From: JBGSQR01 sp964509295
Lineage (GTDB): Bacteria; Desulfobacterota; Desulfuromonadia; Geobacterales; Pseudopelobacteraceae
Direction of reading: 5' to 3'
NCBI GenBank assembly: GCA_964509295.1
Contig: CAZDWS010000005.1
Location: 186,001-250,000, forward strand
DNA length: 64,000 nucleotides
Position numbers and translations under genes: made by a program. The notes under the pieces are model-generated. The model saw nothing but the letters and a program-made list of their open reading frames with translations, made no database searches and was not told where the DNA came from. Shown here in pieces: positions 34,172 through 41,334 of the stretch (position 1 is its first letter; each line of letters begins with the position of its first letter).

Positions 34172-34630
34172 TCAGTTCTGCCGGATCCAGACCGATGATT
34201 TGCCCAAAAGGGGAATCCCGATGTAGCCGTGCAGCTCAAGCCGGTCCGGAGCGTTCAGGGTAATTCGGGACCGGTAGGTGTTTCCCGTATCCGAGTCATA
34301 AATTGTCCCCTGTACCCAACGATTGTCACCGTCACGGGTGAACCCTTTCATGATCTGCAGACCGATGACCTTGCGATTACGCTGCTCATGGTGTGGATTT
34401 TTCCGGTCGGTGCGTGGCTTGCCGGCCATACCTTCCCGGTCATCCGCCGGAAAAAACGGATCCCGCAGCCAGGCGACTCGACCGCAAATTTTTTCACCGC
34501 AGTGGTAGATCTCGATCAATGCCCTGCCATCGGCAGTCTTCCAGGTACCGGCAACACCCTCGCCGCTGGCCAGACCGATTGACGTCGAAAGCAGCCAGCA
34601 GGCCAACACCAATCCTAAATGTTGTTTCAT
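34172..34630 (-). CDS. exported DUF2147 protein
   Basis: 152-residue protein with a signal peptide (MKQHLGLVLACWLLSTSIGLASG) and a DUF2147 domain: GTWKTADGRALIEIYHCGEKICGRVAWL, then IGLQIMKGF and the LNAPDRLELHGYIGIPLLG end. Family members are small periplasmic beta-barrels, often near growth or stress genes; no activity is known. The start at 34630 is the first Met giving a proper signal peptide; GAGG lies about ten bases upstream. Confidence 0.88.
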   Translation of the reverse strand: MKQHLGLVLACWLLSTSIGLASGEGVAGTWKTADGRALIEIYHCGEKICGRVAWLRDPFFPADDREGMAGKPRTDRKNPHHEQRNRKVIGLQIMKGFTRDGDNRWVQGTIYDSDTGNTYRSRITLNAPDRLELHGYIGIPLLGKSSVWIRQN

Positions 34631-34806
34631 TTGAAGCGACCTCTTACATCCATGATACTCGACAAAAATACTTTCATCCGTTTTTTCTACCCGGTTAACA
34701 ATTAATTCCCCGAACCAGGCCATATGAGGTCCTAGACCGAAATCGCTAAGCTTGTAATATTTGATATTTAATGAACAAGTTCATAACCCATCTGTTTTTT
34801 CTGAAG

Positions 34807-35388
34807 TCATTGTTTCAATTCAGAGAGACTCCAGTCTTTTCGAAGAAGCGAGAATATCAACGAATCCACAAAAGTATCCTCAACAAGAAAGCTTTCTCTC
34901 AAATGGCCTTCAAGGTGAAAACCAAGTTTCTCCAACATTCGAGTAGAGGCATCATTCCCTGGCGTGACACCCGCTTCGATACTGTGGAGGTTCATGTGAT
35001 CGAAGCCGTAATTGATGACAGCACTCAACGCCTCGCCAACCACTCCCTTGCCCCAATATTCGCGGGCGATTATGTAGCTGACATCACCACGCCGGTGCGC
35101 TTTGCGCCACTCATTGTAGCCACATTTACCGATCAACCGCCCTTCTCCGCGTAATGTGATACCCCAGTGAATTGCAGTACCTGCTTGCGCTTGTTTCGCC
35201 ATGCTATTAATAAGCTTGCTGGCTTGGTCTACTGATGTAAAAGGACGACAACTCCAGTATTGCATGGTTTCTTTGTCAGAAAAAATTCTGTAAAGATCTT
35301 TGGTGTCTGTGTGGACTATTTCACGTAGAACCAGCCGTTCAGTTTCCAGCACTGGAAAGCTATTAACGGTCGAAGTTATTGATATCAA
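34807..35388 (-). CDS. RimJ/RimL-type GNAT acetyltransferase
   Basis: GNAT N-acetyltransferase of the ribosomal-protein-alanine type. It has the opening ETERLVLREI, the acetyl-CoA pyrophosphate loop region YWGKGVVGEALSAVINYGF, and NDASTRMLEKLGFHLEGHLR. I favour a TTG start at 35388, with AGGA seven bases upstream, giving 193 residues. An ATG at 35442 would add 18 residues but has no ribosome site. Substrate unknown. Confidence 0.87.
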   Translation of the reverse strand: MISITSTVNSFPVLETERLVLREIVHTDTKDLYRIFSDKETMQYWSCRPFTSVDQASKLINSMAKQAQAGTAIHWGITLRGEGRLIGKCGYNEWRKAHRRGDVSYIIAREYWGKGVVGEALSAVINYGFDHMNLHSIEAGVTPGNDASTRMLEKLGFHLEGHLRESFLVEDTFVDSLIFSLLRKDWSLSELKQ

Positions 35389-35499
35389 TTGCACTTCCTT
35401 TCTAAAAAACACATAGCTACAATTTGTTCTCCGATTAAACATAAACCACTAGTCACTCAATGTAGAGCTAACCCGCAGCTGGAGGCAAGGGTTAGTCCT

Positions 35500-36036
35500 T
35501 TATATTTCCGCCAGCTCTCTGACTTTGCAGACTGTTCTCCAATTGCGATCCGTCATCGGGACGCCAAGCAATTTTTCAGCGTTTGCCGCAAGTTTGGATC
35601 TACCCACCCCGTCAGGTGCATGCAAATAAAACACATTATCACTCAGATGAAACCGTTCGCTTTCTGTCCTAAGACTTTGCAGTTTTTCCATGTCAGGGTT
35701 TATGGACTTTGAGGCAAGAAAGCCCAGATGCAAACTGCCTGGGTCGGTTTCTGCCTCTGGAAATGGGTTCTTTTCAATTGCCCTGATTATCGTATCGAGT
35801 CCAAAAATAATAACGCAGGGTTCGAAGTCGTGTCGCTTTTTAACTTCAAAAGTTACCTTTTGGGAAAGTTGCGTAAGATCGTTTTCAGCACTCTGAAATA
35901 CTGCGTTACCGCTTTGAATGTATGTTTTGACTTTTTGTGCGCCAATTTCTTCCAGCAGTGCAACAAGCTCTTTCATCGGCAATGAGTTTTTTCCGCCAAC
36001 GTTTATGCCTCTGAAAAAGGCAATGTATGTCTTCAT
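35500..36036 (-). CDS. DUF1697 protein
   Basis: 178-residue DUF1697 family protein starting at 36036 after GGAG. The opening YIAFFRGINVGGKNSLPMKE and the KVKTYIQSGNAVF block are diagnostic for the family; YLHAPDGVGRSKL and a C-terminal RNWRTVCKV complete it. Cytoplasmic, function unknown. Confidence 0.92.
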   Translation of the reverse strand: MKTYIAFFRGINVGGKNSLPMKELVALLEEIGAQKVKTYIQSGNAVFQSAENDLTQLSQKVTFEVKKRHDFEPCVIIFGLDTIIRAIEKNPFPEAETDPGSLHLGFLASKSINPDMEKLQSLRTESERFHLSDNVFYLHAPDGVGRSKLAANAEKLLGVPMTDRNWRTVCKVRELAEI

Positions 36037-36207
36037 GTTATCTCCGCTTGAATTGTGGCTTGACGCAGGTGAAATCTGAATCAGTTTCGCAAGGTTTAAT
36101 TTCAATCATATTTGTTTTTAGTTAACGGGGGCCTTATAAGGGTTGGGACTTCGCCTTTTTAGCCATTTGTTTAGTTTTACTTTAGAGCCGCGTTACAATA
36201 TTTTACT

Positions 36208-36236
36208 TTGACACGGTGTGTATTGATGTGTATAAA
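36208..36236 (+). promoter_or_regulatory. strong promoter of hicAB, leaderless toxin mRNA
   Basis: TTGACA (36208-36213), exactly 17 bases, then TATAAA (36231-36236). The expected start, seven bases on, falls on the A of the hicA ATG at 36243. Between the boxes TGTGTAT is repeated at 36217 and 36227, a likely HicB operator. Confidence 0.75.
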
Positions 36237-36242
36237 TAGTCT

Positions 36243-36431
36243 ATGACTAGCAAAGAGATCATAAAACGACTTGAAAGCGAAGGGTGGATTTGTGTCGGCG
36301 GTAAAGGCGATCACCAGAAGTACAAACACCCTTCGAGAGCTGGTCATGTAGTAGTGCCACACCCACGTAAAGATTTGGCAATTGGAACCTTGCGCAACAT
36401 TTACCGGCAAGCTGATTGGGAATGGAGATAA
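36243..36431 (+). CDS. hicA: HicA-type mRNA interferase toxin
   Basis: 62-residue HicA/YcfA toxin, a dsRBD-fold ribonuclease that cuts mRNA. It has the family opening SKEIIKRLESEGW, the catalytic histidine in GKGDHQKYKHP (His24), and VVVPHPRKDLAIGTLRNIYRQA. No Shine-Dalgarno sequence precedes the ATG and the promoter predicts a transcript starting at it, so synthesis should be low. The antitoxin gene follows two bases after the stop. Confidence 0.93.
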   Translation: MTSKEIIKRLESEGWICVGGKGDHQKYKHPSRAGHVVVPHPRKDLAIGTLRNIYRQADWEWR

Positions 36432-36433
36432 AC

Positions 36434-36835
36434 ATGTTATACCCTGCATATATTCATATTGGAGACGATCAACACGCCCACGGAGTAACTATTCCCGATT
36501 TTCCCGGCTGTTTCTCTGCCGCCGACGAGTGGGAAGATTTACCACGCATGATTCAAGAAGCCGCAGAAGTGTATTTTGAAGGTGAAGATATTCCCGTACC
36601 GGCACCTACACCATTAGAGCAATTGACTATTAACCCCGAATATCAAGATGGAGTATGGCTCTTGGTAGATATTGATCTTGCCAAGCTCAAAGTTAAAGCA
36701 AAACGGGTTAATATTACTTTGCCAGAAAATCTTCTGCATGAGATTGACCGTTATGCAACGCAGTACCATATGACTCGTTCCGGTCTATTGGCTCAGGCTG
36801 CGGGGCAATATATTCATCGCAAAGAAGCAACATAA
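36434..36835 (+). CDS. hicB: HicB-type antitoxin
   Basis: 133-residue HicB antitoxin with the partially degraded RNase H fold at the N-terminus (PAYIHIGDDQHAHGVTIPDF, then PGCFSAADEWEDL) and a C-terminal ribbon-helix-helix DNA-binding module (KRVNITLPENLLHEIDRYA, then TRSGLLAQAA). It should bind HicA and repress the hicAB promoter. The start at 36434 has a good GGAGATAAAC, in contrast to the leaderless toxin, favouring antitoxin excess. Confidence 0.93.
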   Translation: MLYPAYIHIGDDQHAHGVTIPDFPGCFSAADEWEDLPRMIQEAAEVYFEGEDIPVPAPTPLEQLTINPEYQDGVWLLVDIDLAKLKVKAKRVNITLPENLLHEIDRYATQYHMTRSGLLAQAAGQYIHRKEAT

Positions 36836-36908
36836 TCATAAGGTTTTTAATAGTCGTTTGATTATTTTGCTTTTTTAGTTTTCCCCTTAGCTCCATTCTC
36901 AGGAACTT

Positions 36909-37115
36909 TTACCACCACCTGATCCAGCGCAGACTGCCCAGAAACCTTTCCCAAAAACGATCTCCGTAGACTCCGCCCAATGTAGCTACCACAAGAGAAG
37001 TTCCAATAATCAAAAACCATCCTTGTCCCCACATTGATACTCCGATAATACCACCTAGCATAGCACCAAACACGAAATGTATCCAAAATCTTTCCCAGTC
37101 GTAATTGTTGTCCAT
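36909..37115 (-). CDS. small membrane protein
   Basis: 68-residue hypothetical protein starting at 37115 after AGGAATAGA. It is Trp-rich, with two hydrophobic helices (about 11-30 and 32-50) separated by a short Trp/Gly turn, and charged ends. I do not recognise a family. A longer frame to 37238 lacks a ribosome site and is rejected. Confidence 0.65.
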   Translation of the reverse strand: MDNNYDWERFWIHFVFGAMLGGIIGVSMWGQGWFLIIGTSLVVATLGGVYGDRFWERFLGSLRWIRWW

Positions 37116-37168
37116 TCTATTCCTGTATTTCAATATTTGTCTATTCCTCGTCCAACGGTTCGGAAAAT

Positions 37169-37193
37169 CACCTGGCGGCTTTTGGGCCAGGTG
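37169..37193. terminator. hairpin after the broken gene
   Basis: CACCTGGC (37169-37176) pairs with GCCAGGTG (37186-37193), with short A/T tracts on both sides. Possibly a weak terminator for the minus-strand pair at 37245-37930. Confidence 0.45.
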
Positions 37194-37244
37194 CATTTTC
37201 CTGGTTGAAAACTTATTTATATAATCAAGCACTCCCATTGCAGT

Positions 37245-37628
37245 TCACGCAGCCTCTACTGCATATACTCGAATTTTCGAGGCGACTGATTCAAGTTCGA
37301 TGCGAAAGAGACGTTCGTTCTCTGACTTTAGAAAGAACTCAAACTGTACTCCGTCACGGTATCCTCACTCATTTTCAAGAAACCACGCAAATCTCAGCTC
37401 CATACCGACAACATTATTCCATGGTGGGTTGTTCGACAATTCAACTATGTTCGAGTTTGTCCATGATGGCGCCTCAAACGAGAGTCGGATTTCATCAGTT
37501 TCCCCGATGCATGTGACCCAAAGAACAACATCAGGGAACTGTAATTCCAAGGCTTCAATGTCCTCGCATGAAAAAAGATCCTCCGTAGTAAAGGCATTGT
37601 TGGTACGAACTCGGCGTACACTCAACAA
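37245..37628 (-). pseudogene. hypothetical gene interrupted by an in-frame TGA
   Basis: The frame from a TTG at 37628, overlapping the upstream stop, encodes 87 residues and meets TGA at 37365-37367. The same frame continues for 39 coding-like codons (GYRDGVQFEFFLKSENERLF and onward to VYAVEAA) to a second stop at 37245. The sequence on both sides reads as one protein of about 127 residues. Most likely a nonsense mutation (for example CGA to TGA) in a hypothetical gene. Selenocysteine reading cannot be excluded but nothing supports it. Confidence 0.7.
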
Positions 37629-37930
37629 CTTGCCCGAGCAGCGTTCGCAAACCGAGGAAAGATTCTCTCCGTTGCTGCTTTCAATTTTTCACGCAGAGCA
37701 TTTTCCGTATAGGCAACAATCACCGAAACAATGTCCTCATCCCTAAAACATGATGCGGGCCTGAACTGCTTTTCCTCAACCACAATCTCAACCGTCTTCA
37801 AGCGCACACCACGCTTTTCATCATACCTGTACCGTACGCATAACAAAGAGTCACCAAACCTCTCCATAAGGCGCTTCGTCCCCTTTTGTCCCGGTTTCAG
37901 GTGAGTCTGTGTTCTCATATCCTTCATCAT
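37622..37930 (-). CDS. conserved hypothetical protein
   Basis: 102-residue cytoplasmic protein starting at 37930 after GGAGG. It is basic at the N-terminus (THLKPGQKGTKRLMERFGD), followed by LLCVRYRYDEKRGVRLKTVE and a helical C-terminus. The pattern resembles small hypothetical proteins common in Geobacter-type genomes, sometimes part of mobile islands. Its stop overlaps the TTG start of the interrupted gene, so the two formed one unit. Confidence 0.75.
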   Translation of the reverse strand: MMKDMRTQTHLKPGQKGTKRLMERFGDSLLCVRYRYDEKRGVRLKTVEIVVEEKQFRPASCFRDEDIVSVIVAYTENALREKLKAATERIFPRFANAARASC

Positions 37931-38039
37931 GCTGCCTCCAACATGGAAAGTTTTTAGAGAAACAATCAAAAACCCGTTGAAACTATACGAAATGCTTTAG
38001 AGGCTGTAAATTAAAATAATCTTCAACTGAGGTATTTAC

Positions 38040-38067
38040 TTGACTAAAACAAAATCAATTATATGAT
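38040..38067 (+). promoter_or_regulatory. arsR1 promoter
   Basis: TTGACT, 16 bases, TATGAT. The -10 box is buried in the 24-bp palindrome at 38059-38082, so a bound repressor would block it. Confidence 0.65.
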
Positions 38068-38082
38068 TATATAATCATATAA
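38059..38082. promoter_or_regulatory. perfect 24-bp palindrome, ArsR operator
   Basis: TTATATGATTAT and its exact reverse complement ATAATCATATAA abut without spacer. Size, AT content and placement over the -10 box fit an ArsR/SmtB operator, here presumably for the adjacent arsR1. Confidence 0.8.
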
Positions 38083-38098
38083 GCATTGGAGTCATTCT

Positions 38099-38419
38099 AT
38101 GAGTTCAGCAACACAGTATCTGGCCGACGTACTCAAATCACTTGCCCAGCCGACCCGCCTCAAAATCCTGGACCTGCTGCGCGATGGCGAACGCTGCGTC
38201 TGTGAAATATTTCCGGCCATTGCCGAGGAGCAGTCCAACACTTCGCGCCATCTGGCCTATATGCAGACCCACGGCATCCTGTCGCGTCGCAAGGACGGGG
38301 TCAAGATCTACTATGCCGTTAAATACAATGAAATTTTCCAGATGATCGACCTGGCGGCCAGCATAGCCAAACAGGAACTGGATCACCGCATGGATCAGAT
38401 GAAGGAAGCGGCCAAATGA
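38099..38419 (+). CDS. ArsR/SmtB-family repressor (arsR1)
   Basis: 106-residue winged-helix repressor. The helix-turn-helix is SNTSRHLAYMQTHGIL, and the vicinal thiols Cys33 and Cys35 in ERCVCEIF are placed as in ArsR proteins that sense As(III) or other soft metals or thiol oxidation. The start follows GGAG. The stop overlaps the ECF sigma gene (ATGA), so repressor and sigma factor are co-translated. The inducer is unknown. Confidence 0.92.
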   Translation: MSSATQYLADVLKSLAQPTRLKILDLLRDGERCVCEIFPAIAEEQSNTSRHLAYMQTHGILSRRKDGVKIYYAVKYNEIFQMIDLAASIAKQELDHRMDQMKEAAK

Positions 38420-38973
38420 TTGAATTTGAACAGATCTACCAGGAGTTTCAACCCAAAATATATCGATATCTCAGCGGTCTTTGCAATGAGGCCGATGCCC
38501 TGGATTTGACCCAGACGGTTTTCCTGAAGGTTAGCCGTTCACTGAATGATTTTCGTGGTGACTCTTCCCTGTCCACCTGGATTTATCGTATTGCCACGAA
38601 TACTGCCCACGACCATGCTGCCTCTTCGCTTGCTATACAGCGCGGTACGGAACTGCTTTTCGATGAGGAAGGTTCTGTTGACGACTTGCATGACCCGGAT
38701 GCTCCCGGCACGGACAGACAATATATTCGCCAGGAGATGAATGCCTGCATCCGAGGTCTTATTGATCAATTACCGGAGAACTATCGAACCGTGCTGCTGC
38801 TCAGCGACTACGAAGAGCTTTCAAATCAGGAAATTGCCGACACACTTGGCATCACCCTCGAAACTGTCAAGATCAGGCTGCATCGCGGCCGGTCACACCT
38901 GAGGAAGTCAATGGAATGCAGCTGCAGCTTCTACCACGATGAACGGAATGAAATCATGTGCGACAGAAAATAA
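38416..38973 (+). CDS. ECF sigma factor with Cys/His tail
   Basis: 185-residue ECF-type sigma factor. Region 2 spans about residues 8-75 (DALDLTQTVFLKVSRSL, FRGDSSLSTWIYRIATN) and region 4 about 115-165 (LPENYRTVLLLSDYEELSNQ, then EIADTLGITLETVKIRLHRG). After region 4 the tail ECSCSFYHDERNEIMCD carries Cys168, Cys170, His174 and Cys182, a possible metal site reminiscent of the Cys-rich tails of CorE-like sigma factors. No anti-sigma gene is adjacent, so the tail may be the sensor. A fitting promoter lies just after the gene. Confidence 0.9.
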   Translation: MIEFEQIYQEFQPKIYRYLSGLCNEADALDLTQTVFLKVSRSLNDFRGDSSLSTWIYRIATNTAHDHAASSLAIQRGTELLFDEEGSVDDLHDPDAPGTDRQYIRQEMNACIRGLIDQLPENYRTVLLLSDYEELSNQEIADTLGITLETVKIRLHRGRSHLRKSMECSCSFYHDERNEIMCDRK

Positions 38974-38986
38974 TTTCCAGACTGGG

Positions 38987-39015
38987 TGTATCCTTTTTAC
39001 AAGCTCCTCCGTCTA
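38987..39015 (+). promoter_or_regulatory. ECF-type promoter between sigma and CMD genes
   Basis: TGTATCC (38987-38993), 16 bases, CGTCTA (39010-39015). The spacing and the CGTC -10 are typical of ECF promoters (AACC-like -35, CGTC -10). It probably answers to the sigma factor encoded just upstream. Expected start about 39020. Confidence 0.6.
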
Positions 39016-39051
39016 TAGGGGTACAAGGAGTTTAATTTTACAGACGGAGGA
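39005..39051 (+). promoter_or_regulatory. hairpin hiding the CMD ribosome-binding site
   Basis: TCCTCCGTCT (39005-39014) is perfectly complementary to AGACGGAGGA (39042-39051), which contains the Shine-Dalgarno GGAGGA of the CMD gene. The 5' arm overlaps the ECF -10 box, so only read-through transcripts from arsR1 could form it. Confidence 0.65.
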
Positions 39052-39055
39052 AAGT

Positions 39056-39325
39056 ATGAGCGAAAACATTTTAAACGACAAAACCAGGAGCCTGGTCGCT
39101 GTCGGGGCATCAATTGCTGCAAATTGCCAGCCCTGCCTGAACCATCATGTGGCAAAAGCGCTGGAGAACGGTCTGAACAAGCAGGAGATAGCTGAGGTTA
39201 TTGAAGTTGGAAAAGCAGTTAGAAGCGGTGCCGCCGGTAGCATGGACAAACTGGTGGCTGAGATGAAAAAAAATGACCTTAACCAGTGTGCCTCACAAGG
39301 CACTGCAAAAAGCTGCTGCTGTTAG
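39056..39325 (+). CDS. carboxymuconolactone decarboxylase-like (AhpD-fold) protein
   Basis: 89-residue CMD/AhpD-fold protein. The redox pair is ANCQPCLNHH (Cys24, Cys27, with His30/31), as in AhpD-like disulfide reductases, and the protein ends KSCCC, three further thiols. The start at 39056 follows GGAGGAAAG. It is the first gene behind the ECF promoter. Likely a small thiol-redox protein of this island, perhaps binding a metalloid. Confidence 0.9.
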   Translation: MSENILNDKTRSLVAVGASIAANCQPCLNHHVAKALENGLNKQEIAEVIEVGKAVRSGAAGSMDKLVAEMKKNDLNQCASQGTAKSCCC

Positions 39326-39340
39326 CACAAGGAGAAATCT

Positions 39341-39715
39341 ATGGAATGCTCAAGCTGTAAACCTCAAAACAGTACAAGCAAAATAGTTTATGCCTGTGGC
39401 GGATGTGCAGATGTGGGGGAAGTAGCTGACCAGGTCAGTCGTAAACTGCGCAGAGACGGTTTTGCCACTCCTAAAGCCAGCTGCCTGGCAGGAATTGGTG
39501 CAGGAATAACCGCTTTTATTGAAGCAGCGAAGGCTGCCGACATGGTGATAACCATCGACGGCTGCGAAGTTGGCTGCGCAGAAAAGATCATCCACAATAT
39601 CGGTTTGAAGCCGCAGGCGATTTTTCTGACAACCATGGGGCTGGAGAAGGGAAAAACCACACCGTCCCCGGAACTGACTGAAAGCATTTGCGGCAGAATA
39701 GCCTCACAGTTTTAA
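39341..39715 (+). CDS. DGC-domain putative zinc-binding protein
   Basis: 124-residue protein of the DGC family, named for Asp-Gly-Cys, seen here at residues 73-75 in TIDGCEVGCAEK. More cysteines are in MECSSCK, YACGGCADVGE and KASCLAG, so up to nine thiols could hold metal. DGC proteins often accompany permease and thioredoxin genes in metalloid-related clusters. It sits 15 bases after the CMD gene in the same operon. Confidence 0.88.
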   Translation: MECSSCKPQNSTSKIVYACGGCADVGEVADQVSRKLRRDGFATPKASCLAGIGAGITAFIEAAKAADMVITIDGCEVGCAEKIIHNIGLKPQAIFLTTMGLEKGKTTPSPELTESICGRIASQF

Positions 39716-39743
39716 GCGGCACTGCACGAAAAAGGATTTACCC

Positions 39744-40691
39744 ATGATCAAAACCTTCGCTGATTACCTTGTATTTACAAAGATCGGCCTCCTCCCCGGC
39801 AGTCGTGCCGGGGAGGCTCTCAATTTCTTCGTCTACGACACGATCAAGATTTTCCTGTTGCTGGCTTCAATTATCTTTATTGTGGCCATCATCCGCTCCT
39901 ATTTTTCTCCCGAACGAACCAGACGGATCCTTTCCAGTAAACACGAGTATGTGGGTAATGTGCTGGCGGCCCTGCTGGGCACGGTTACCCCATTCTGTTC
40001 CTGCTCTGCTGTACCTTTGTTTATCGGCTTTCTGGAATCGGGTATTCCGCTGGGCGTTACCTTTTCCTTCCTGATTTCCTCTCCCATGGTTAACGAGGTG
40101 GCCCTGATCATGCTCTGGGGACTGTTCGGCTGGAAGATCGCCCTGATCTATGTCGGCACAGGCCTGATTGTGGCCATCATCTCCGGACTCATCATCGGCA
40201 GGCTTAAAATGGAGAAGTACGTTCAGGACTATGTATGGGAAGTCAAAGTCGGCGCTGCGGAAATACAAGAGCAGAGTTTCAGGGACAAGCTGGAATATGC
40301 CCGTGATTACACTCTGGGGCTGCTGAAAAAAATCTGGCCCTATGTGTTCATCGGCATCGGCATCGGAGCTTTCATCCATGGTTATGCCCCGGCGGATTTC
40401 CTGCTGAAATACGCCGGACGGGATAACCCGTTCGCTGTTCCACTGGCGGTTCTGATCGGAGTACCACTCTACTCCAATGCGGCCGGGATCATCCCGATTG
40501 TTCAGGCACTGATGTCCAAGGGTATGGCTATCGGAACTGTGCTGGCATTCATGATGGCTGTAACGGCCCTGTCACTTCCAGAGGCGGTTATTTTGAAAAA
40601 TGTACTGAAGACCCGCCTGCTGGTGACTTTTTTCGGGATAGTTGCCATGGCAATCATCATGGTCGGATACCTGTTTAACGCAATTCTGTAA
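39744..40691 (+). CDS. ArsP-like permease (DUF318/UPF0718)
   Basis: 315-residue integral membrane permease with about eight helices in two related halves. The family's TPFCSCSAVPLFIGFLESGI carries the Cys85/Cys87 pair, and FSFLISSPMVNEVAL and GVPLYSNAAGIIPIVQAL match the second-half motif. The ArsP branch exports trivalent organoarsenicals, while other members of the family have unknown substrates, so the cargo here is open. The adjacent thiol proteins suggest a thiol-reactive substrate. Confidence 0.9.
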   Translation: MIKTFADYLVFTKIGLLPGSRAGEALNFFVYDTIKIFLLLASIIFIVAIIRSYFSPERTRRILSSKHEYVGNVLAALLGTVTPFCSCSAVPLFIGFLESGIPLGVTFSFLISSPMVNEVALIMLWGLFGWKIALIYVGTGLIVAIISGLIIGRLKMEKYVQDYVWEVKVGAAEIQEQSFRDKLEYARDYTLGLLKKIWPYVFIGIGIGAFIHGYAPADFLLKYAGRDNPFAVPLAVLIGVPLYSNAAGIIPIVQALMSKGMAIGTVLAFMMAVTALSLPEAVILKNVLKTRLLVTFFGIVAMAIIMVGYLFNAIL

Positions 40692-40717
40692 ACTATTCAC
40701 ACTAAGGAGACACACAA

Positions 40718-40945
40718 ATGAAAATCGAAGTATTGGGAACCGGATGCGGCAAATGCAAGGATCTTTATGAAGCAGTAAAAACTGCTGTGGCGGAAAAAGG
40801 CGTACAGGCCGAGATCGTCAAGGTGGAGGACATCCCGTCCATAATGAAGTACGGCGTCATGAGCACCCCGGCTCTGGTCATTGATGGCAAGGTGGTGTTT
40901 TCCGGTAAAGTGGCCCCTGCATCTGAAATCAAGGCTCTGCTATGA
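40718..40945 (+). CDS. thioredoxin-fold small redox protein (CGKC)
   Basis: 75-residue protein of the 'redox-active disulfide protein 2' type: beta-alpha-beta thioredoxin fold with GTGCGKC (Cys10, Cys13) after the first strand and the cis-Pro segment MSTPALVIDGKV. Such proteins are typically encoded next to DUF318 permeases, as here. Likely a cytoplasmic electron or metalloid carrier for the permease. Overlaps the following gene by four bases. Confidence 0.92.
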   Translation: MKIEVLGTGCGKCKDLYEAVKTAVAEKGVQAEIVKVEDIPSIMKYGVMSTPALVIDGKVVFSGKVAPASEIKALL

Positions 40946-41334
40946 AAGCTATTCAATTTGCTATTTTGCTTTCCCTGTTCGCTGTTGCACCTTTAACTTT
41001 GCAAGCAGCCGAGCTTCCTTCATCCAATGCCGCCACAATCAATTCCGCACTGGCATCCGGCAAACCAAGTGTGGTTGACTTTGGCGCCCGCAGCTGTATC
41101 CCCTGCAAGAAGATGGCGCCGATTCTGGAAGAATTGAGCCGAGAACTTAACGGCAAGGCCAATGTGATATTTAACGATGTCTGGAAGGACAATTCATTGG
41201 GAGGTAAATACCGGGTTCAGATGATCCCGACCCAGATCTTCTTCAATGCAAAAGGCCAGGAGGTCAAACGGCACATGGGTTTTATGGAAAAAGCCGCCAT
41301 CTTGAAAGAATTGAAAACCGCAGGTATGAAATGA
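40942..41334 (+). CDS. exported thioredoxin-like protein
   Basis: 130-residue thioredoxin-fold protein with a signal peptide (MKAIQFAILLSLFAVAPLTL, cleaved about after QAA), so periplasmic. The active site is ARSCIPCKKMAP (Cys52, Cys55), with MIPTQIFFNAKGQE as the cis-Pro strand. It probably receives electrons from the CcdA-like membrane protein encoded next, with which it overlaps by four bases. Confidence 0.92.
   Translation: MKAIQFAILLSLFAVAPLTLQAAELPSSNAATINSALASGKPSVVDFGARSCIPCKKMAPILEELSRELNGKANVIFNDVWKDNSLGGKYRVQMIPTQIFFNAKGQEVKRHMGFMEKAAILKELKTAGMK

Noticed and set aside
36862..37086. 74-codon minus-strand frame overlapping the small membrane protein
   Set aside because: Different frame of the same DNA, without a ribosome site; the frame 36909-37115 has AGGA and sensible membrane helices.
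37365..37367. TGA read as selenocysteine
   Set aside because: No redox motif around it (Asn-Glu-stop-Gly-Tyr) and no obvious SECIS hairpin; a nonsense mutation is simpler.
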